Part shown: positions 1 through 8,281 of the stretch, piece by piece
Position numbering within the stretch: the stretch's first letter is position 1
Layout: each line of letters begins with the position of its first letter
Origin: Methylobacterium sp. NMS14P
GTDB lineage: Bacteria > Pseudomonadota > Alphaproteobacteria > Rhizobiales > Beijerinckiaceae
Length of the DNA: 64,000 nt
Assembly (NCBI RefSeq): GCF_028583545.1
Contig: NZ_CP087107.1
Coordinates: 456,501 to 520,500 of the forward strand
Direction of reading: 5' to 3'
Notes under the pieces: generated by a model
What the model was told of the DNA's origin: nothing
Databases searched by the model: none
The model's input: the letters and a program-made list of their open reading frames with translations, nothing else
Translations under genes and position numbers: made by a program

Positions 1-88
1 GGGTCGATATCACGCCCTCCTGGCGCCGGATGAGGTCCTGCATGCCCCAGAAGCAACCACCGGCTAGCACCGCCCTCTCGGTTCTCAT
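1..88 (-). CDS. msrA: Peptide-methionine (S)-S-oxide reductase MsrA, 5' end only
   Basis: This is the first 29 codons of a gene that runs off the left edge of the window. The visible protein begins [19 protein letters not shown], which contains the MsrA active-site motif GCFWG; its cysteine attacks the sulfoxide of oxidised methionine so that protein methionine can be repaired with thioredoxin. The ATG at 86-88 is preceded by a strong AGGAGGA ribosome site at a good distance. The catalytic core and resolving cysteines are outside the window, so only the family can be stated. Confidence 0.85.
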   Translation of the reverse strand, partial: MRTERAVLAGGCFWGMQDLIRRQEGVIST

Positions 89-517
89 CGTAGCTCCTCC
101 TGAGCCGTTCCACTGACTGCGCAGATATAGGGATCCCTCGGGCCCCGCGTGCTGCGACGTCCTAGCCCGCCGTCGCGATCGAGGCGGCGGGCGGTCTCGC
201 GTCCGCCTCGGCGTCAGCCACCGACGCCCGCGATGCGGGACCGCGGGCTACGACGCCCGCGGGCCGCCAGAGATCTCGCCAGCGGCGATCCCAGTCTCGA
301 TCTCGCGCGGCAGGCGCGGGATGCAGGCGCGGGCTGAGGCCCGCCCTGTCCGGAAGTTCACCGACTGGCCGAGCGTCGAGGGTGAGCGTCGCGCGCGGCT
401 GACGCGCGGCTGACGCGCGGCTGACACGTGCCGGACGGCCCGGTCACCGACGGCGCGGGCCTGGCCGGGGACCGGGCGAGACGTCCGCTCCTGAGCGAAC
501 GTCTCCGGAGCGGCCTC
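89..517. other. Intergenic stretch, nothing recognised
   Basis: About 430 bases between the msrA start and the next gene. It is very GC-rich, with a small tandem run of GCGGCTGACGC units near 395-425. No convincing coding frame or RNA was seen. Confidence 0.5.
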
Positions 518-673
518 CTAGCTCCCCGCGAGGGGCTTGTTGGCCTTGAAATTCTTCCGCGCCGGCTCGGCCTTGCGGGGATCCGGCTTGTCGGCGAGCA
601 GGCGCTTCACGCGCTCGTTGAAGTCCTCGGGCGTGACGCCCTGGGCTTTGCCGGTCTTGAGTTCGCGTGCCAT
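518..673 (-). CDS. Small conserved hypothetical protein, lysine-rich
   Basis: A 51-residue protein starting MARELKTGKAQGV and ending in a basic tail. The ATG at 671-673 is chosen over a GTG at 746-748 because a GGAGG ribosome site lies five bases upstream of it and none precedes the GTG. The fragment VTPEDFNERVKRLLADKP looks like a short amphipathic helix. It has no signal peptide or membrane segment. I do not recognise a function. The longer form would add 25 residues at the N-terminus. Confidence 0.6.
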   Translation of the reverse strand: MARELKTGKAQGVTPEDFNERVKRLLADKPDPRKAEPARKNFKANKPLAGS

Positions 674-819
674 CTCGGCCTCCGCTTCGTGGCCCAGAGC
701 ACGGGATTGCGCGGAGGGATCGGACTCATATGGGCACTCGTCCGGCACGGCGCCACCAACTTCAGGCCAGGATAGCCGTTCGCCCGCGATGGACCCGCGG
801 GCCGGGATGGGATAGGCTC

Positions 820-1222
820 GCTGCGAGGTTGATGACCGGTTCGTAATAACGCTTCAGGACCCGGGGGCGGTACCCGGCGCCTCCACCAGAAGCACCCTGC
901 CCCGGTTACCGCGCGGGGACGAGGGCGAGCGTCCGACGTTGCGGACCGCGCGCTGCCAGGGTGCTTCTGCTGGGGGTGAAACAGGTTCGACTGGGCGGTA
1001 AAGGGATCGCGAGTTCTGTCCTGCTTCGGCAGGGTAAGATGCGGCTTTCGGTAAGGACTCGACCGGTTCGGCGCGGGCAACCCCCGTTCCGAGCACCTGA
1101 CCAAAACTCTAAATGCCAACGACAACGTCGGCATGGAGATGCGCCTCGCGGCGTAATCTTCCGGGGCGTGGGTACGCCTAGCAACAGAACCCGAGGCTTC
1201 GGCCTCGGGACCCGCCTTTATC
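820..1222 (+). ncRNA. ssrA: tmRNA, circularly permuted two-piece form (ssrA)
   Basis: tmRNA rescues stalled ribosomes by adding a degradation tag. Here the tRNA-like 3' part comes first: a T-arm-like stem (CCGGG/CCCGG) and acceptor strand end in CCA at 886-888. An intervening segment (889-971) follows, then the mature 5' end of the coding piece at 972 (GGGGGTG), which pairs with CGCCTCC upstream of the CCA. The tag frame at 1115-1156 reads ANDNVGMEMRLAA followed by TAA; ANDN at the start and LAA at the end are typical of alphaproteobacterial tags. A stem at about 1189-1210 closes the coding piece or ends transcription. The outer ends of both pieces (about 820 and 1222) are estimates. Confidence 0.9.
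883..973 (+). repeat. Inverted repeat framing the pre-tmRNA intervening segment
   Basis: The 17 bases at 883-899 and those at 957-973 are reverse complements with one mismatch (core AGAAGCACCCTG against CAGGGTGCTTCT), with 57 bases between. They continue the acceptor stem of the tmRNA outward. In the precursor they would hold the two pieces together before RNA processing removes the segment after the CCA. Confidence 0.8.
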
Positions 1223-1272
1223 GTCTGCCCGTTTCAGGTTCAGGGTCGCGGCTGGGCAGATCGGAGCGTCGC

Positions 1273-1566
1273 TTGAACGAGCCCGAACAGGGCAGTGCGG
1301 AGGCCGTCTACATCTCGGCCATGGTCGGCGAGATGATGCGGCGCGTCCTGGAGGACGCTCTCGCCGAACTCGCGAGAACCCGCGGTGCTGCCTTCCTGGA
1401 GATCTTCGTGGCGCGCGAGCTGGCCCGCTGCGCCGACCTGTTCCGTGAGCGGCCCGGCGATACGCCCGAGACGACGGACATGCTGCGGGCCTGGTTCGCC
1501 ATGGAAGGCGGCGAAGCGCTGCGAGCCGTGGTCGATCGCGCCAACGTCGAGGCGGCGCGTGATTGA
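1273..1566 (+). CDS. Hypothetical protein, helical, about 97 residues
   Basis: The reading frame is open far upstream but that part overlaps the tmRNA, so the gene must start after it. A TTG at 1273 has GGAG about eight bases upstream; an ATG at 1321 is the alternative and would give 81 residues (MVGEMMRRVLEDALAELAR). The protein is rich in Ala, Glu and Arg and should be mostly alpha-helical, with no signal peptide. Function unknown. Confidence 0.5.
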   Translation: MNEPEQGSAEAVYISAMVGEMMRRVLEDALAELARTRGAAFLEIFVARELARCADLFRERPGDTPETTDMLRAWFAMEGGEALRAVVDRANVEAARD

Positions 1567-1901
1567 GGCGCTCCGCAGATGTACCTGCCAGCGGCCTTGT
1601 AGACGGTGATCGCGCGGCGGCACGCCTCGGAGAGCTGCGCACGGTCTGTCCGGGCAGGTTTCGTCTCGAGGATGTTCGGCCCGTGATCGCGGCCGTCGAT
1701 AACGGCATCCCGAGTCAAAGAGCCTCAGACTCCTCTCGGCTCAGTCAGGGGCAGGGGTGGCCGGAACCGCCGATGAGGCCGGTCGCGCGCGGCCAGGCTG
1801 CCGTCATCCGCGGCGAAGCAATCGCCGCTTCCTCGCTCCACTCCGTTCCGGCTTCGGGACCAGGGAGCGTTCGAGCGCTCAACGGGGAACGGCGACGCGA
1901 C
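1567..1901. other. Intergenic stretch, nothing recognised
   Basis: 335 bases between two convergent small genes. No reading frame with a credible start, and no strong hairpin, was seen. Confidence 0.4.
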
Positions 1902-2132
1902 CTACAGATCTGTCGCTGAGAAGTTGGCGCTCGCGCTCATCACGAGCATGCCCGCTTCGTCATAGGCCTGGGCGGTGAAAGCGTTCACCTCGGTGCGATA
2001 CCCCTCATCGCGCAGGATGTCGGTCAGCAACCGGCGAAGGGTATCCCGCAGCGCGTCCCGGCCGGACAGTTGCACCCCTTCGTCGTCCCTGATCGTGATG
2101 CGATCGGATGTGACGATGAAGTATCTCGGCAT
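1902..2132 (-). CDS. DUF6894 family protein
   Basis: A 76-residue protein beginning MPRYFIVTSDRITIRDDEGVQ. The pattern of MPRYF, then a D-x-x-G turn near residue 18, then an amphipathic helix and a C-terminal strand (DEAGMLVMSAS) matches the DUF6894 family, which is common in many copies in Methylobacterium and Bradyrhizobium and has no known role. The start at 2132 has GGAG six bases upstream; the 15 extra residues open upstream (MTARCALLCQ...) are not family-like. Confidence 0.75.
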   Translation of the reverse strand: MPRYFIVTSDRITIRDDEGVQLSGRDALRDTLRRLLTDILRDEGYRTEVNAFTAQAYDEAGMLVMSASANFSATDL

Positions 2133-2734
2133 CGGGCTCTCCGCCGACTGACATAGCAGCGCACAACGCGCGGTCACCGGGGCCCCGGTCGCCCCGGCCG
2201 CAATCGTCTACGCTCGCACAGAGGCGGCTCGCGGGCATTCACCTGGATCAGTCGCTGCGGCGCGCGGGGGGCGGCGGCGCGGAACGGGGGCCGACCACGG
2301 GGATCGTGCGCACGATGCGCAGCGCGCTCCGGAGCTGTCCCGCCGCTTCGTCCAACCTCGGACCGGTGCGGGTCGCCGTGCAGCGTCGGAAGGGTGACCT
2401 GTCTCGCTCGGGGATCGGGAACAGCGACGCTCCGCGCGGCGCCGAACGCGCGGCACCCGGTGCCGTCCACCTCGCGTTGCCGCCGACCGTCACGGACACC
2501 GAAGGCATCGTGCGCCGCGGAGGGCCCCTTCGCGTCGCCAGCCCGGCGGGAACCTGCATCCGAGGCGGCAGTTCTGTGCCGACACCGATCCGTACAGCCG
2601 GCAACGGCGTCACCGAGCAGGAGCCTCATCAGGCTGTAGCCGAAGTGGTTCCCGAGTTCTCGGAATTATAGTTCATCTATCGAGTTGCCTATTGCCCGGT
2701 CAAAACATATAGTGCTGCATCGGCGGGGGGGCCA
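2133..2734. other. Intergenic stretch with a probable promoter at its right end
   Basis: About 600 bases without a convincing gene. The last 80 bases are AT-richer than the surroundings and include TTGCCC near 2692-2697 and CATATAGT near 2706, which could serve as -35/-10 elements for the cobalamin-binding regulator. This is a guess from base composition. Confidence 0.35.
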
Positions 2735-3568
2735 ATGCCTGAGATGGCTGGGATCGGTGTCGCGCGGACCTGCGTCGACCGACAGACTTGGTCCGCTCGC
2801 GGAGCGGCCGCACGCAACACGGCCGTCATCCAGGCCGGTCTCGCCCGGATCGTCGAGGACGAGATCCTGCCGCGCCTCGCGCTCGCGCATCAGGCGGATT
2901 CGCCGTCGCCTGCATCGACGACCCGATCACCGATGCCTGAGCGCGTCGCCTCTCTGGCTCAGGCGCTGATGGAGGGCGATTCGCACGGCGAGTGGGTCCG
3001 CGCGCTTCTGGAAGAGGGGCTGTCGCTGGATGCGCTGCTGCTCGACCTGTTCGCACCCGCGGCGCGGTATCTGGGCGCCCTGTGGGAAGAGGATGCCGCG
3101 GATTTCCTCGACGTGGCGGTCGCGCTCGGTCGTCTTCAGAACCTGACCCGCGCTCTGTGTGCGGATCTGGAGGGCGTGGACGTGAGGGCGAACGGGCGCC
3201 GCGTCCTGCTGATGCCCTGTCCCGGCGAGACCCATCTCTTCAGCCTCGCGCTCGTGGCGAGCTTCTTCCGCGAGGCGGGGTGGGATGTGGTCCTGACCGA
3301 TGGAGCGGACGAGGATCCCGCCAGCCTGGTTCGCGCCCAACAGTTCGATCTGGTCGGCATCTCGCTGTCTTGCGACATTCTCCTGCCCGCGATGGCGGAG
3401 TCCGTGGCGAAGTTGCGCGCCGCGTCGTGCAATCGGGACTTGCGCGTCATCGTCGGTGGCCCGCTGTTCGTGCGCGAGCCTGCCTGCGCCAGCTTCGTGG
3501 GCGCAGATGCCGTTGCCGCGGACGCGCAATCGGCCGTCAAGATCGCCGAGGCCACCTTCGCGCGATGA
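2735..3568 (+). CDS. Cobalamin-binding regulatory protein, PpaA/AerR-like
   Basis: A 277-residue soluble protein. Residues about 70-145 form a helical B12-cap region containing LGALWEEDAADFLDVAVALGRLQ-type sequence (with W117), and residues about 155-270 form a Rossmann-like B12-binding domain. The cobalt-ligand loop is PGETHLFS with H167, which matches the E-x-H form of light-sensing PpaA/AerR antirepressors better than the enzymatic D-x-H-x-x-G. AerR relatives bind cobalamin in the light and control CrtJ/PpsR repressors of photosystem genes. No PpsR gene is nearby, so its target here is not known. A run of G just upstream acts as the ribosome site. Confidence 0.75.
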   Translation: MPEMAGIGVARTCVDRQTWSARGAAARNTAVIQAGLARIVEDEILPRLALAHQADSPSPASTTRSPMPERVASLAQALMEGDSHGEWVRALLEEGLSLDALLLDLFAPAARYLGALWEEDAADFLDVAVALGRLQNLTRALCADLEGVDVRANGRRVLLMPCPGETHLFSLALVASFFREAGWDVVLTDGADEDPASLVRAQQFDLVGISLSCDILLPAMAESVAKLRAASCNRDLRVIVGGPLFVREPACASFVGADAVAADAQSAVKIAEATFAR

Positions 3569-3672
3569 CGTCGTGCGGCCAGGCGCCGGATCCGGCGAAC
3601 CGGCGCTGCGCGGATCTCTTCTCATCCGGACGGTGTTAAAGGTTTCGCGGTTGAGAGGCAGAGATCCAGGAT

Positions 3673-3894
3673 TTGCAGGAGTTCGACGAGCAATTGGCGC
3701 GAGAATTCGTCCGCGGCCTCGTACAGTCGGCCGTGGCACGAGGCGTCGATCCGGCCATTCGGCTCGATCAGTTTCGGGCGCTGCAGCAAGCGGTCGTCGC
3801 TCTATCGCGAGACCCTGCCGTGGTTCGCGCCAGTGAGCAGCTCATCCGGGCGATCGACTGCGCTCACCACGAGCTGACCGCGGTAAAATCGTAG
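3673..3894 (+). CDS. Small hypothetical protein
   Basis: A 73-residue helical protein (MQEFDEQLAREFVRGLV...) with a TTG start at 3673 and CCAGG a few bases upstream. It is rich in Ala, Arg and Val and carries a single Cys-Ala-His-His near its end (DCAHHELTAV). No domain recognised. It follows the cobalamin-binding regulator by 104 bases on the same strand and could be co-transcribed. Confidence 0.45.
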   Translation: MQEFDEQLAREFVRGLVQSAVARGVDPAIRLDQFRALQQAVVALSRDPAVVRASEQLIRAIDCAHHELTAVKS

Positions 3895-4274
3895 GCGCAC
3901 CGGACCGTACCGCGGCACGAACAGGGTAGGGCTGCCTGCGCGCAACCAGCGACGCCCGCGATCGACGATCCAATTGAATGTCCGCCCGCAGGCTTCGCCG
4001 AGCGGGCCCTCGCGTTGACGGCTGCGCCGAAGCGCGAGCCTGGCGCGAAGATGTTCGTCATTCTCGGCCACTCTCAAGATCGCGTCGGGCCGTTGTCTCG
4101 AGATCGGGCGCCTCGATGCGTGCCTGCCCGCTGTTCGGGCGCGATGTCTCGACGCGCGTCCGCGGCTCTCGACCGGTCCCGTGCCGAACCGAGCCAGTGC
4201 GCGGCGACCGGACATCGCCCAGGCCGGCGGTGACCGGCCGTTGCGGACACCCTGCAAGTGCCCTATCGGCCGCG
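3895..4274. other. Intergenic stretch, nothing recognised
   Basis: 380 bases. The frame of the next gene is open leftwards to about 3978, but that part has no family-like sequence and no good start, so it is treated as untranslated. Confidence 0.35.
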
Positions 4275-4967
4275 ATGATGCCCGACCGATCCCTCCGCGC
4301 CGTCTGGTCCGACAGTCTCATGGCCGAGGTCGGCGCGCGCCTCCCCCTCTTCGATGGCCTTTCTCCGGACGCGATCCAGCGCCTGTCGGCCGAGGGCTTC
4401 GGACGCGGCTTGCTGACGGCGTCCTTGCGAGCCCGCCTGCGCAAGGCCGGATTTCCAGATCTCGGTCATCTCGCCCAGTCGTCACCGGTCGCGATCGCCG
4501 CGACCAGAAAGTTCGGCCCCGTCCGCGTCGAGCGCGTCCGGCACTTCATCCTCGACGCGCTGGCGCGCTGGCTCCCACGCGCGCGGGAGATGCACACCTC
4601 CGAAGCCACGCGGGACCGGAGGCTCGGCCGGCTGCGCGGGCTGTCAGCCGGATGCCTGCCCCTCGCGGCGGGTCAGATCGCGGCGCTCCGCTTCGAGGAC
4701 GGATCCTGCGCCGACATAGCCACGTGTTCGCGTCTCGGCCTCCTCCGGACAGGTGCCGTGACATCCGGTGACGTGGACCACGTTGTCGCGACGCTCACCC
4801 ACCTCGCTCGAGCGGCCGATCCGATCCCGCCGCGTCCCCTGGACGAGGCCGGGGCGGCACCGGCGGGCGACGCCGCGGCCCTGGCGGCCCGTCGCGCCGC
4901 TCTGCTGTCGGAGCGGGATCGCGAATGGGACGCGGCCGCACCGACCGAGAGCCGGCCTCGGAGTTGA
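4275..4967 (+). CDS. Protein with RNA polymerase alpha-CTD-like helix-hairpin-helix region
   Basis: A 230-residue protein beginning MMPDRSLRAVWSDSL. Residues about 50-95 (LRKAGFPDLGHLAQSSP... FGPVRVERVRHFI) resemble the C-terminal domain of RNA polymerase alpha, where a helix, a turn (F/I-x-x-L/I-G-x-L) and a paired helix bind DNA minor groove and activators. A second, weaker repeat of this kind may lie before it (LPLFDGLSPDAIQRL). The C-terminal third is rich in Ala, Arg and Pro and probably disordered. The fold is inferred by eye; the function is unknown. Confidence 0.55.
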   Translation: MMPDRSLRAVWSDSLMAEVGARLPLFDGLSPDAIQRLSAEGFGRGLLTASLRARLRKAGFPDLGHLAQSSPVAIAATRKFGPVRVERVRHFILDALARWLPRAREMHTSEATRDRRLGRLRGLSAGCLPLAAGQIAALRFEDGSCADIATCSRLGLLRTGAVTSGDVDHVVATLTHLARAADPIPPRPLDEAGAAPAGDAAALAARRAALLSERDREWDAAAPTESRPRS

Positions 4968-5186
4968 CCACCCTTCCGGATCCGAGGTCGAGCCTGATCG
5001 AGCCGGACCGCGGGCTGCCACGCGCCCTCGAGACGTCGTGGCTCGGTCCGACGCGGGCCTGTTCGTGTCCTTGCGGTGCGGCCCAGCGCTTCGTCGAAGA
5101 CCCGGCGAACGACCCTTGAAGCGGGCCTGATCGGCCCATCCCGGGTCGAGTGCCCGAGGTGCGCCCTTGCGCCGTCGCAAACGCTA

Positions 5187-5216
5187 ACCATCTCTAGACC
5201 ATCCAACGAGATGGTC
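5187..5216. promoter_or_regulatory. Inverted repeat upstream of the RHH regulator, probable operator
   Basis: ACCATCTC at 5187-5194 and GAGATGGT at 5208-5215 form a perfect 8-base inverted repeat with 13 bases between. A second, nested pair is GACCATC (5197-5203) and GATGGTC (5210-5216). The site ends six bases before the regulator start, which fits autoregulation by a ribbon-helix-helix dimer. Confidence 0.5.
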
Positions 5217-5221
5217 CAGGG

Positions 5222-5650
5222 ATGGCGAGAATGGCGGACAAGGTGCCCGATCTGCGACCGAAGCTGCCCGACAGCGAGAAGATCACGCTCAACCTCGGCT
5301 TCGTCGACCTCGGCCACATCGACCTGATGGTCCGCGACGGCTTCTACGCCAACCGTGCCGATTTCATTCGAACCGCCGTGCGCAATCAGATCGAGCGCCA
5401 GGGCGAGGCCGTCAGGCAGTCCGTCAGCCGGAAGCAGCTCAGCCTCGGCCTGTCGCACTACACGAAGCAGGCGCTCGAGGCGGCGCGCGACGCGGGCGCG
5501 CCGCTGCATATCCAGGTGCTCGGGCTGGCCAGCATCGCCCTCGACGTCACGCCTGAACTGGCGCGCGCCGCCATCGCCTCGGTCGAGGTGCTCGGCGCCT
5601 TCCAGGCCAGTCCCGCGGTCAAGGCGGCGCTCGCCGACCGGACGACCTGA
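5222..5650 (+). CDS. CopG/ribbon-helix-helix family regulator
   Basis: A 142-residue protein. Residues about 20-60 contain the ribbon (KITLNLGFVDLGHIDLMV) followed by two helices (YANRADFIRTAVRNQIERQ), the RHH DNA-binding fold. The rest is helical and may bind a ligand or stabilise the dimer. It sits 73 bases before a PHB depolymerase-type esterase; in Methylobacterium and relatives such a regulator is often found next to that enzyme, which suggests it controls it. A start at 5231 (MADKVP) is also possible. Confidence 0.75.
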   Translation: MARMADKVPDLRPKLPDSEKITLNLGFVDLGHIDLMVRDGFYANRADFIRTAVRNQIERQGEAVRQSVSRKQLSLGLSHYTKQALEAARDAGAPLHIQVLGLASIALDVTPELARAAIASVEVLGAFQASPAVKAALADRTT

Positions 5651-5723
5651 CGGCCCCACGTCTTCCCGCCGACGCGACCGGAGATTCCGCCGCGCCCGCT
5701 CTCCCTCACCCAGGACCTGTCCG

Positions 5724-6971
5724 ATGGATCACACCACGAAGACCGCCTTCTCGCGCTTCGCGTTCCCGAAGGTCGACCCGGCCCGTGCCGCGGAGGCGAT
5801 GGCCAGGCTTCAGGAGCGGCAGGCCGCGGCCTTCAAACTGTGGTCGGAGGCGAGCCGGAGCGCGGTCGAGGCGGGTGCGCGGACCGCGGACGCGGCCGAC
5901 ATCCTCGACATGGTCGCGCCCTCCGCTCCCGGCGGAGCCTGGGTCGCGCCGGAGACGACCGGAGGACGCTCGGGCCGGCATCCCCACGCCGAATCCGGGG
6001 GCGACATCGCCGGCACCGTGATGCGCACCGTCCAGGAGGCGCTGGCGAAGGCCGGCGTGGGCACGGATCGCGACGGGCAGGGCGGCGCGACGCCGGCCCC
6101 GGCTCGGCTTCCGGAGGGGGCACGCTTCGAGGCCCGCACATTCACCGGCGCGGCCGGGACCCGGAACTACAAGGTCTACGTACCGAGCGGCTACACCGGC
6201 CAGGCGCTGCCCGTCGTGGTGATGCTGCACGGCTGCACGCAGAACCCGGACGACTTCGCCGCAGGCACGCGGATGAACGCGGTCGCCGAGGCGCGTGACG
6301 TCCTCGTGGTCTATCCGGAGCAGCCGCGCTCGGCCAACATGCAGCGGTGCTGGAACTGGTACGAGCCCGGTGACCAGCAGCGGGAGGGCGGCGAGCCCGC
6401 CCTGATCGCCGGCATCGTCCGGCAGGTGATCGCGGAGTTCTCGGCCGACGACAGGCGGGTCTACGCGGCAGGCCTGTCGGCAGGCGGGGCCGCCGCCGCG
6501 ATCCTGGCGATGACCTACCCCGACCTGTTCGCGGCGATCGGCGTCCATTCCGGCCTGGCCTGCGGCTCCGCGCGGGACGTGCCCTCGGCCTTCGCGGCCA
6601 TGAAGGGGGACGGCGCGCGCGCGACGGGGAAACGCCACGCCGTGCCGCTGATCGTGTTCCACGGCGACCGCGACCGCACGGTCCACGCGGCCAACGGCGA
6701 TCGCGTGGCCGCGCAGGGGCCGTCGGACCCGGAACTCCGCACAGCGGTGACCCAGGGCCGGACACCGGACGGGGTGGACTACACCCGCACCGTCCGTTCG
6801 GACGCGTCCGGCCGCACCATGGTGGAGCAGTGGGTTCTGCACGGAGCCGGGCACGCGTGGTCGGGCGGCAGCCCGGCCGGCTCGTTCACCGACCCGCGCG
6901 GACCGGACGCGAGCCAGGAGATGATCCGCTTCTTCCTGGAGCACGCGCGCGCCGCCGGTGCCAGACCCTGA
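5724..6971 (+). CDS. PHB depolymerase family esterase
   Basis: A 415-residue alpha/beta hydrolase that would cleave ester bonds in poly(3-hydroxyalkanoate) or similar esters. The core begins near residue 140. It shows the oxyanion region MLHGCTQNP (167-175), the nucleophile elbow GLSAGG (Ser252), an acid in HGDRDRTVH (about 313-321) and the catalytic His in HGAGHAWSG (about 377). The first 130 residues are a family-typical helical, Gly/Ala-rich extension without a signal peptide, which suggests an intracellular enzyme. The start at 5724 fits this extension; the frame is open upstream but overlaps the RHH gene. Confidence 0.85.
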   Translation: MDHTTKTAFSRFAFPKVDPARAAEAMARLQERQAAAFKLWSEASRSAVEAGARTADAADILDMVAPSAPGGAWVAPETTGGRSGRHPHAESGGDIAGTVMRTVQEALAKAGVGTDRDGQGGATPAPARLPEGARFEARTFTGAAGTRNYKVYVPSGYTGQALPVVVMLHGCTQNPDDFAAGTRMNAVAEARDVLVVYPEQPRSANMQRCWNWYEPGDQQREGGEPALIAGIVRQVIAEFSADDRRVYAAGLSAGGAAAAILAMTYPDLFAAIGVHSGLACGSARDVPSAFAAMKGDGARATGKRHAVPLIVFHGDRDRTVHAANGDRVAAQGPSDPELRTAVTQGRTPDGVDYTRTVRSDASGRTMVEQWVLHGAGHAWSGGSPAGSFTDPRGPDASQEMIRFFLEHARAAGARP

Positions 6972-7194
6972 ATGCTGCCGGCCCGTCGGCCGCATCGGCC
7001 CGGACGAATCATCCAACGGGCGTTGGGCGCGAATCTCGACCGGATCCGCCGCGTCGCGCGCCGGGCGCGACGCCCGTCCGGTCAGGGCTATCTTTGTCGG
7101 CCCTGAGAGCGCAGAGTGTTGCCATCACCGGATCGGTTGATCCAGGCTCCGGTGGCTGAGGGTCCATGCCCCCGCCTGCAACGGACAGGCGCGC

Positions 7195-7473
7195 GTGGCA
7201 GACCTCATCACGTTTCCCGCCAGGCCGCGCTCACGACACGCGCGCCGCGCCTATCAGGTCCATCGGCTCGCCCCGACCGGTGGCGTGCTCACGACTTGCG
7301 TCATCACAGCGCGCAACGACGGCGACGCCAGGCGGCAGGCAACGGGTCTGATCGCGGGGCATCATGCCGAACTCTGGGCAAGCGACCGCCTCGTTGCCGT
7401 CTTCGGCCTGTTCGAGACCCCGATCGCGACCGCGATCCGGTTGCTTCCAGATCAGCCGACGCCCGAACGGTGA
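7195..7473 (+). CDS. Hypothetical protein
   Basis: A 92-residue protein with a GTG start and GGACAGG upstream. It begins MADLITFPARPRSRH and has a short hydrophobic stretch around residues 62-75 (RLVAVFGLFETPIATAI), too polar to be a clear membrane segment. No domain recognised. Confidence 0.45.
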   Translation: MADLITFPARPRSRHARRAYQVHRLAPTGGVLTTCVITARNDGDARRQATGLIAGHHAELWASDRLVAVFGLFETPIATAIRLLPDQPTPER

Positions 7474-7516
7474 GGACGACGTCGTCGGGGCTGTCATCGT
7501 ATCCAGGAGCGAGATC

Positions 7517-7648
7517 ATGGCAGCGGAACAGAAGCGCGGAAATCGCGAAGCCAAGAAGCCGAAGAAGTCTGTGCCCAAGACCAACGCGTCGGCGCCCTCC
7601 GTCAAGGGCTCCGTCGCGGCGGCCACGAAGCCGCCCCGGAAGGCCTGA
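7517..7648 (+). CDS. Very small basic Lys/Ala-rich protein
   Basis: A 43-residue protein, MAAEQKRGNREAKKPKK followed by a Ser/Ala/Lys tail. The start has AGGAG eight bases upstream. Small basic proteins with the QKRGNREAKKPKK core are widespread in Methylobacterium and relatives; their role is unknown. The composition suggests an unfolded nucleic-acid-binding peptide. Confidence 0.65.
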   Translation: MAAEQKRGNREAKKPKKSVPKTNASAPSVKGSVAAATKPPRKA

Positions 7649-7714
7649 CGCGATGTTCGCACGTCACGGCCAAGCCGCGTGGTAGAGCCCGGCCGACCCC
7701 GGCCGTGCCCGGTG

Positions 7715-7924
7715 ATGCGGAAGCTGACCAGGTTGGTCGTCCGTATGGCGCAGCGACCCGGCCTCCTCGAGAGCGGGCGGCTGATCGATCAGCTCACGGA
7801 TCTGGAAGCCGAGGGCCTGGCCCGGAATATTTCGTGGCGGTCCATCGAGACGATCAGGGCCACTCGATTGAAGCTGCGCGTCGAGGGCCTGATGCCGACG
7901 TCGTCTCTGCCGCTCGCTCCCTGA
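7715..7924 (+). CDS. Hypothetical protein
   Basis: A 69-residue helical protein starting MRKLTRLVVRMAQRPGLLESGR. A GTG at 7679 would add 12 residues. Its stop codon overlaps the start of the next gene (TGATG), so the two are probably translated together. No domain recognised. Confidence 0.45.
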   Translation: MRKLTRLVVRMAQRPGLLESGRLIDQLTDLEAEGLARNISWRSIETIRATRLKLRVEGLMPTSSLPLAP

Positions 7925-8208
7925 TGGATGTGCGCATGACTGATCGTGAGACGTGCTTGGACGCGCTGGGAGCGCTCATCGTCCGGGCGGACCCGGCCGA
8001 TCTCGCGGCCGCCCAAGATATCCTGCTGCGACTCGTCCTGCGTGAAGACGGTGCGGCGCGACGCGCGGCGGCCCTCGACGGACTCCGTGCCGAACTCGCG
8101 TGCGCGACGCGGGCGGGCTCCCGCTCGCGCGAGCAGGAGGCCTTTCACACGGTCCTCCTCGCGATGATCGAGCGGACCCGCGACATGGCCGGTGCCACGA
8201 CGGCGTGA
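7924..8208 (+). CDS. Hypothetical helical protein
   Basis: A 94-residue protein starting MDVRMTDRETCLDALGALIV, coupled to the previous gene by a TGATG overlap. It has alternating charged and Ala/Leu stretches, expected to be all-helical and cytoplasmic. No domain recognised. Confidence 0.5.
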   Translation: MDVRMTDRETCLDALGALIVRADPADLAAAQDILLRLVLREDGAARRAAALDGLRAELACATRAGSRSREQEAFHTVLLAMIERTRDMAGATTA

Positions 8209-8281
8209 CGCGCCGCCGCTGGCCCAACGACCGCGGAAGCGCGACCCGGTCCTCCGCGGAACGAATGTCCCGCGTCTCCCG

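Noticed and set aside
961..1566. A 201-codon open frame
   Set aside because: Its first 300 bases are the tmRNA coding piece; only the part from 1273 or 1321 can be protein.
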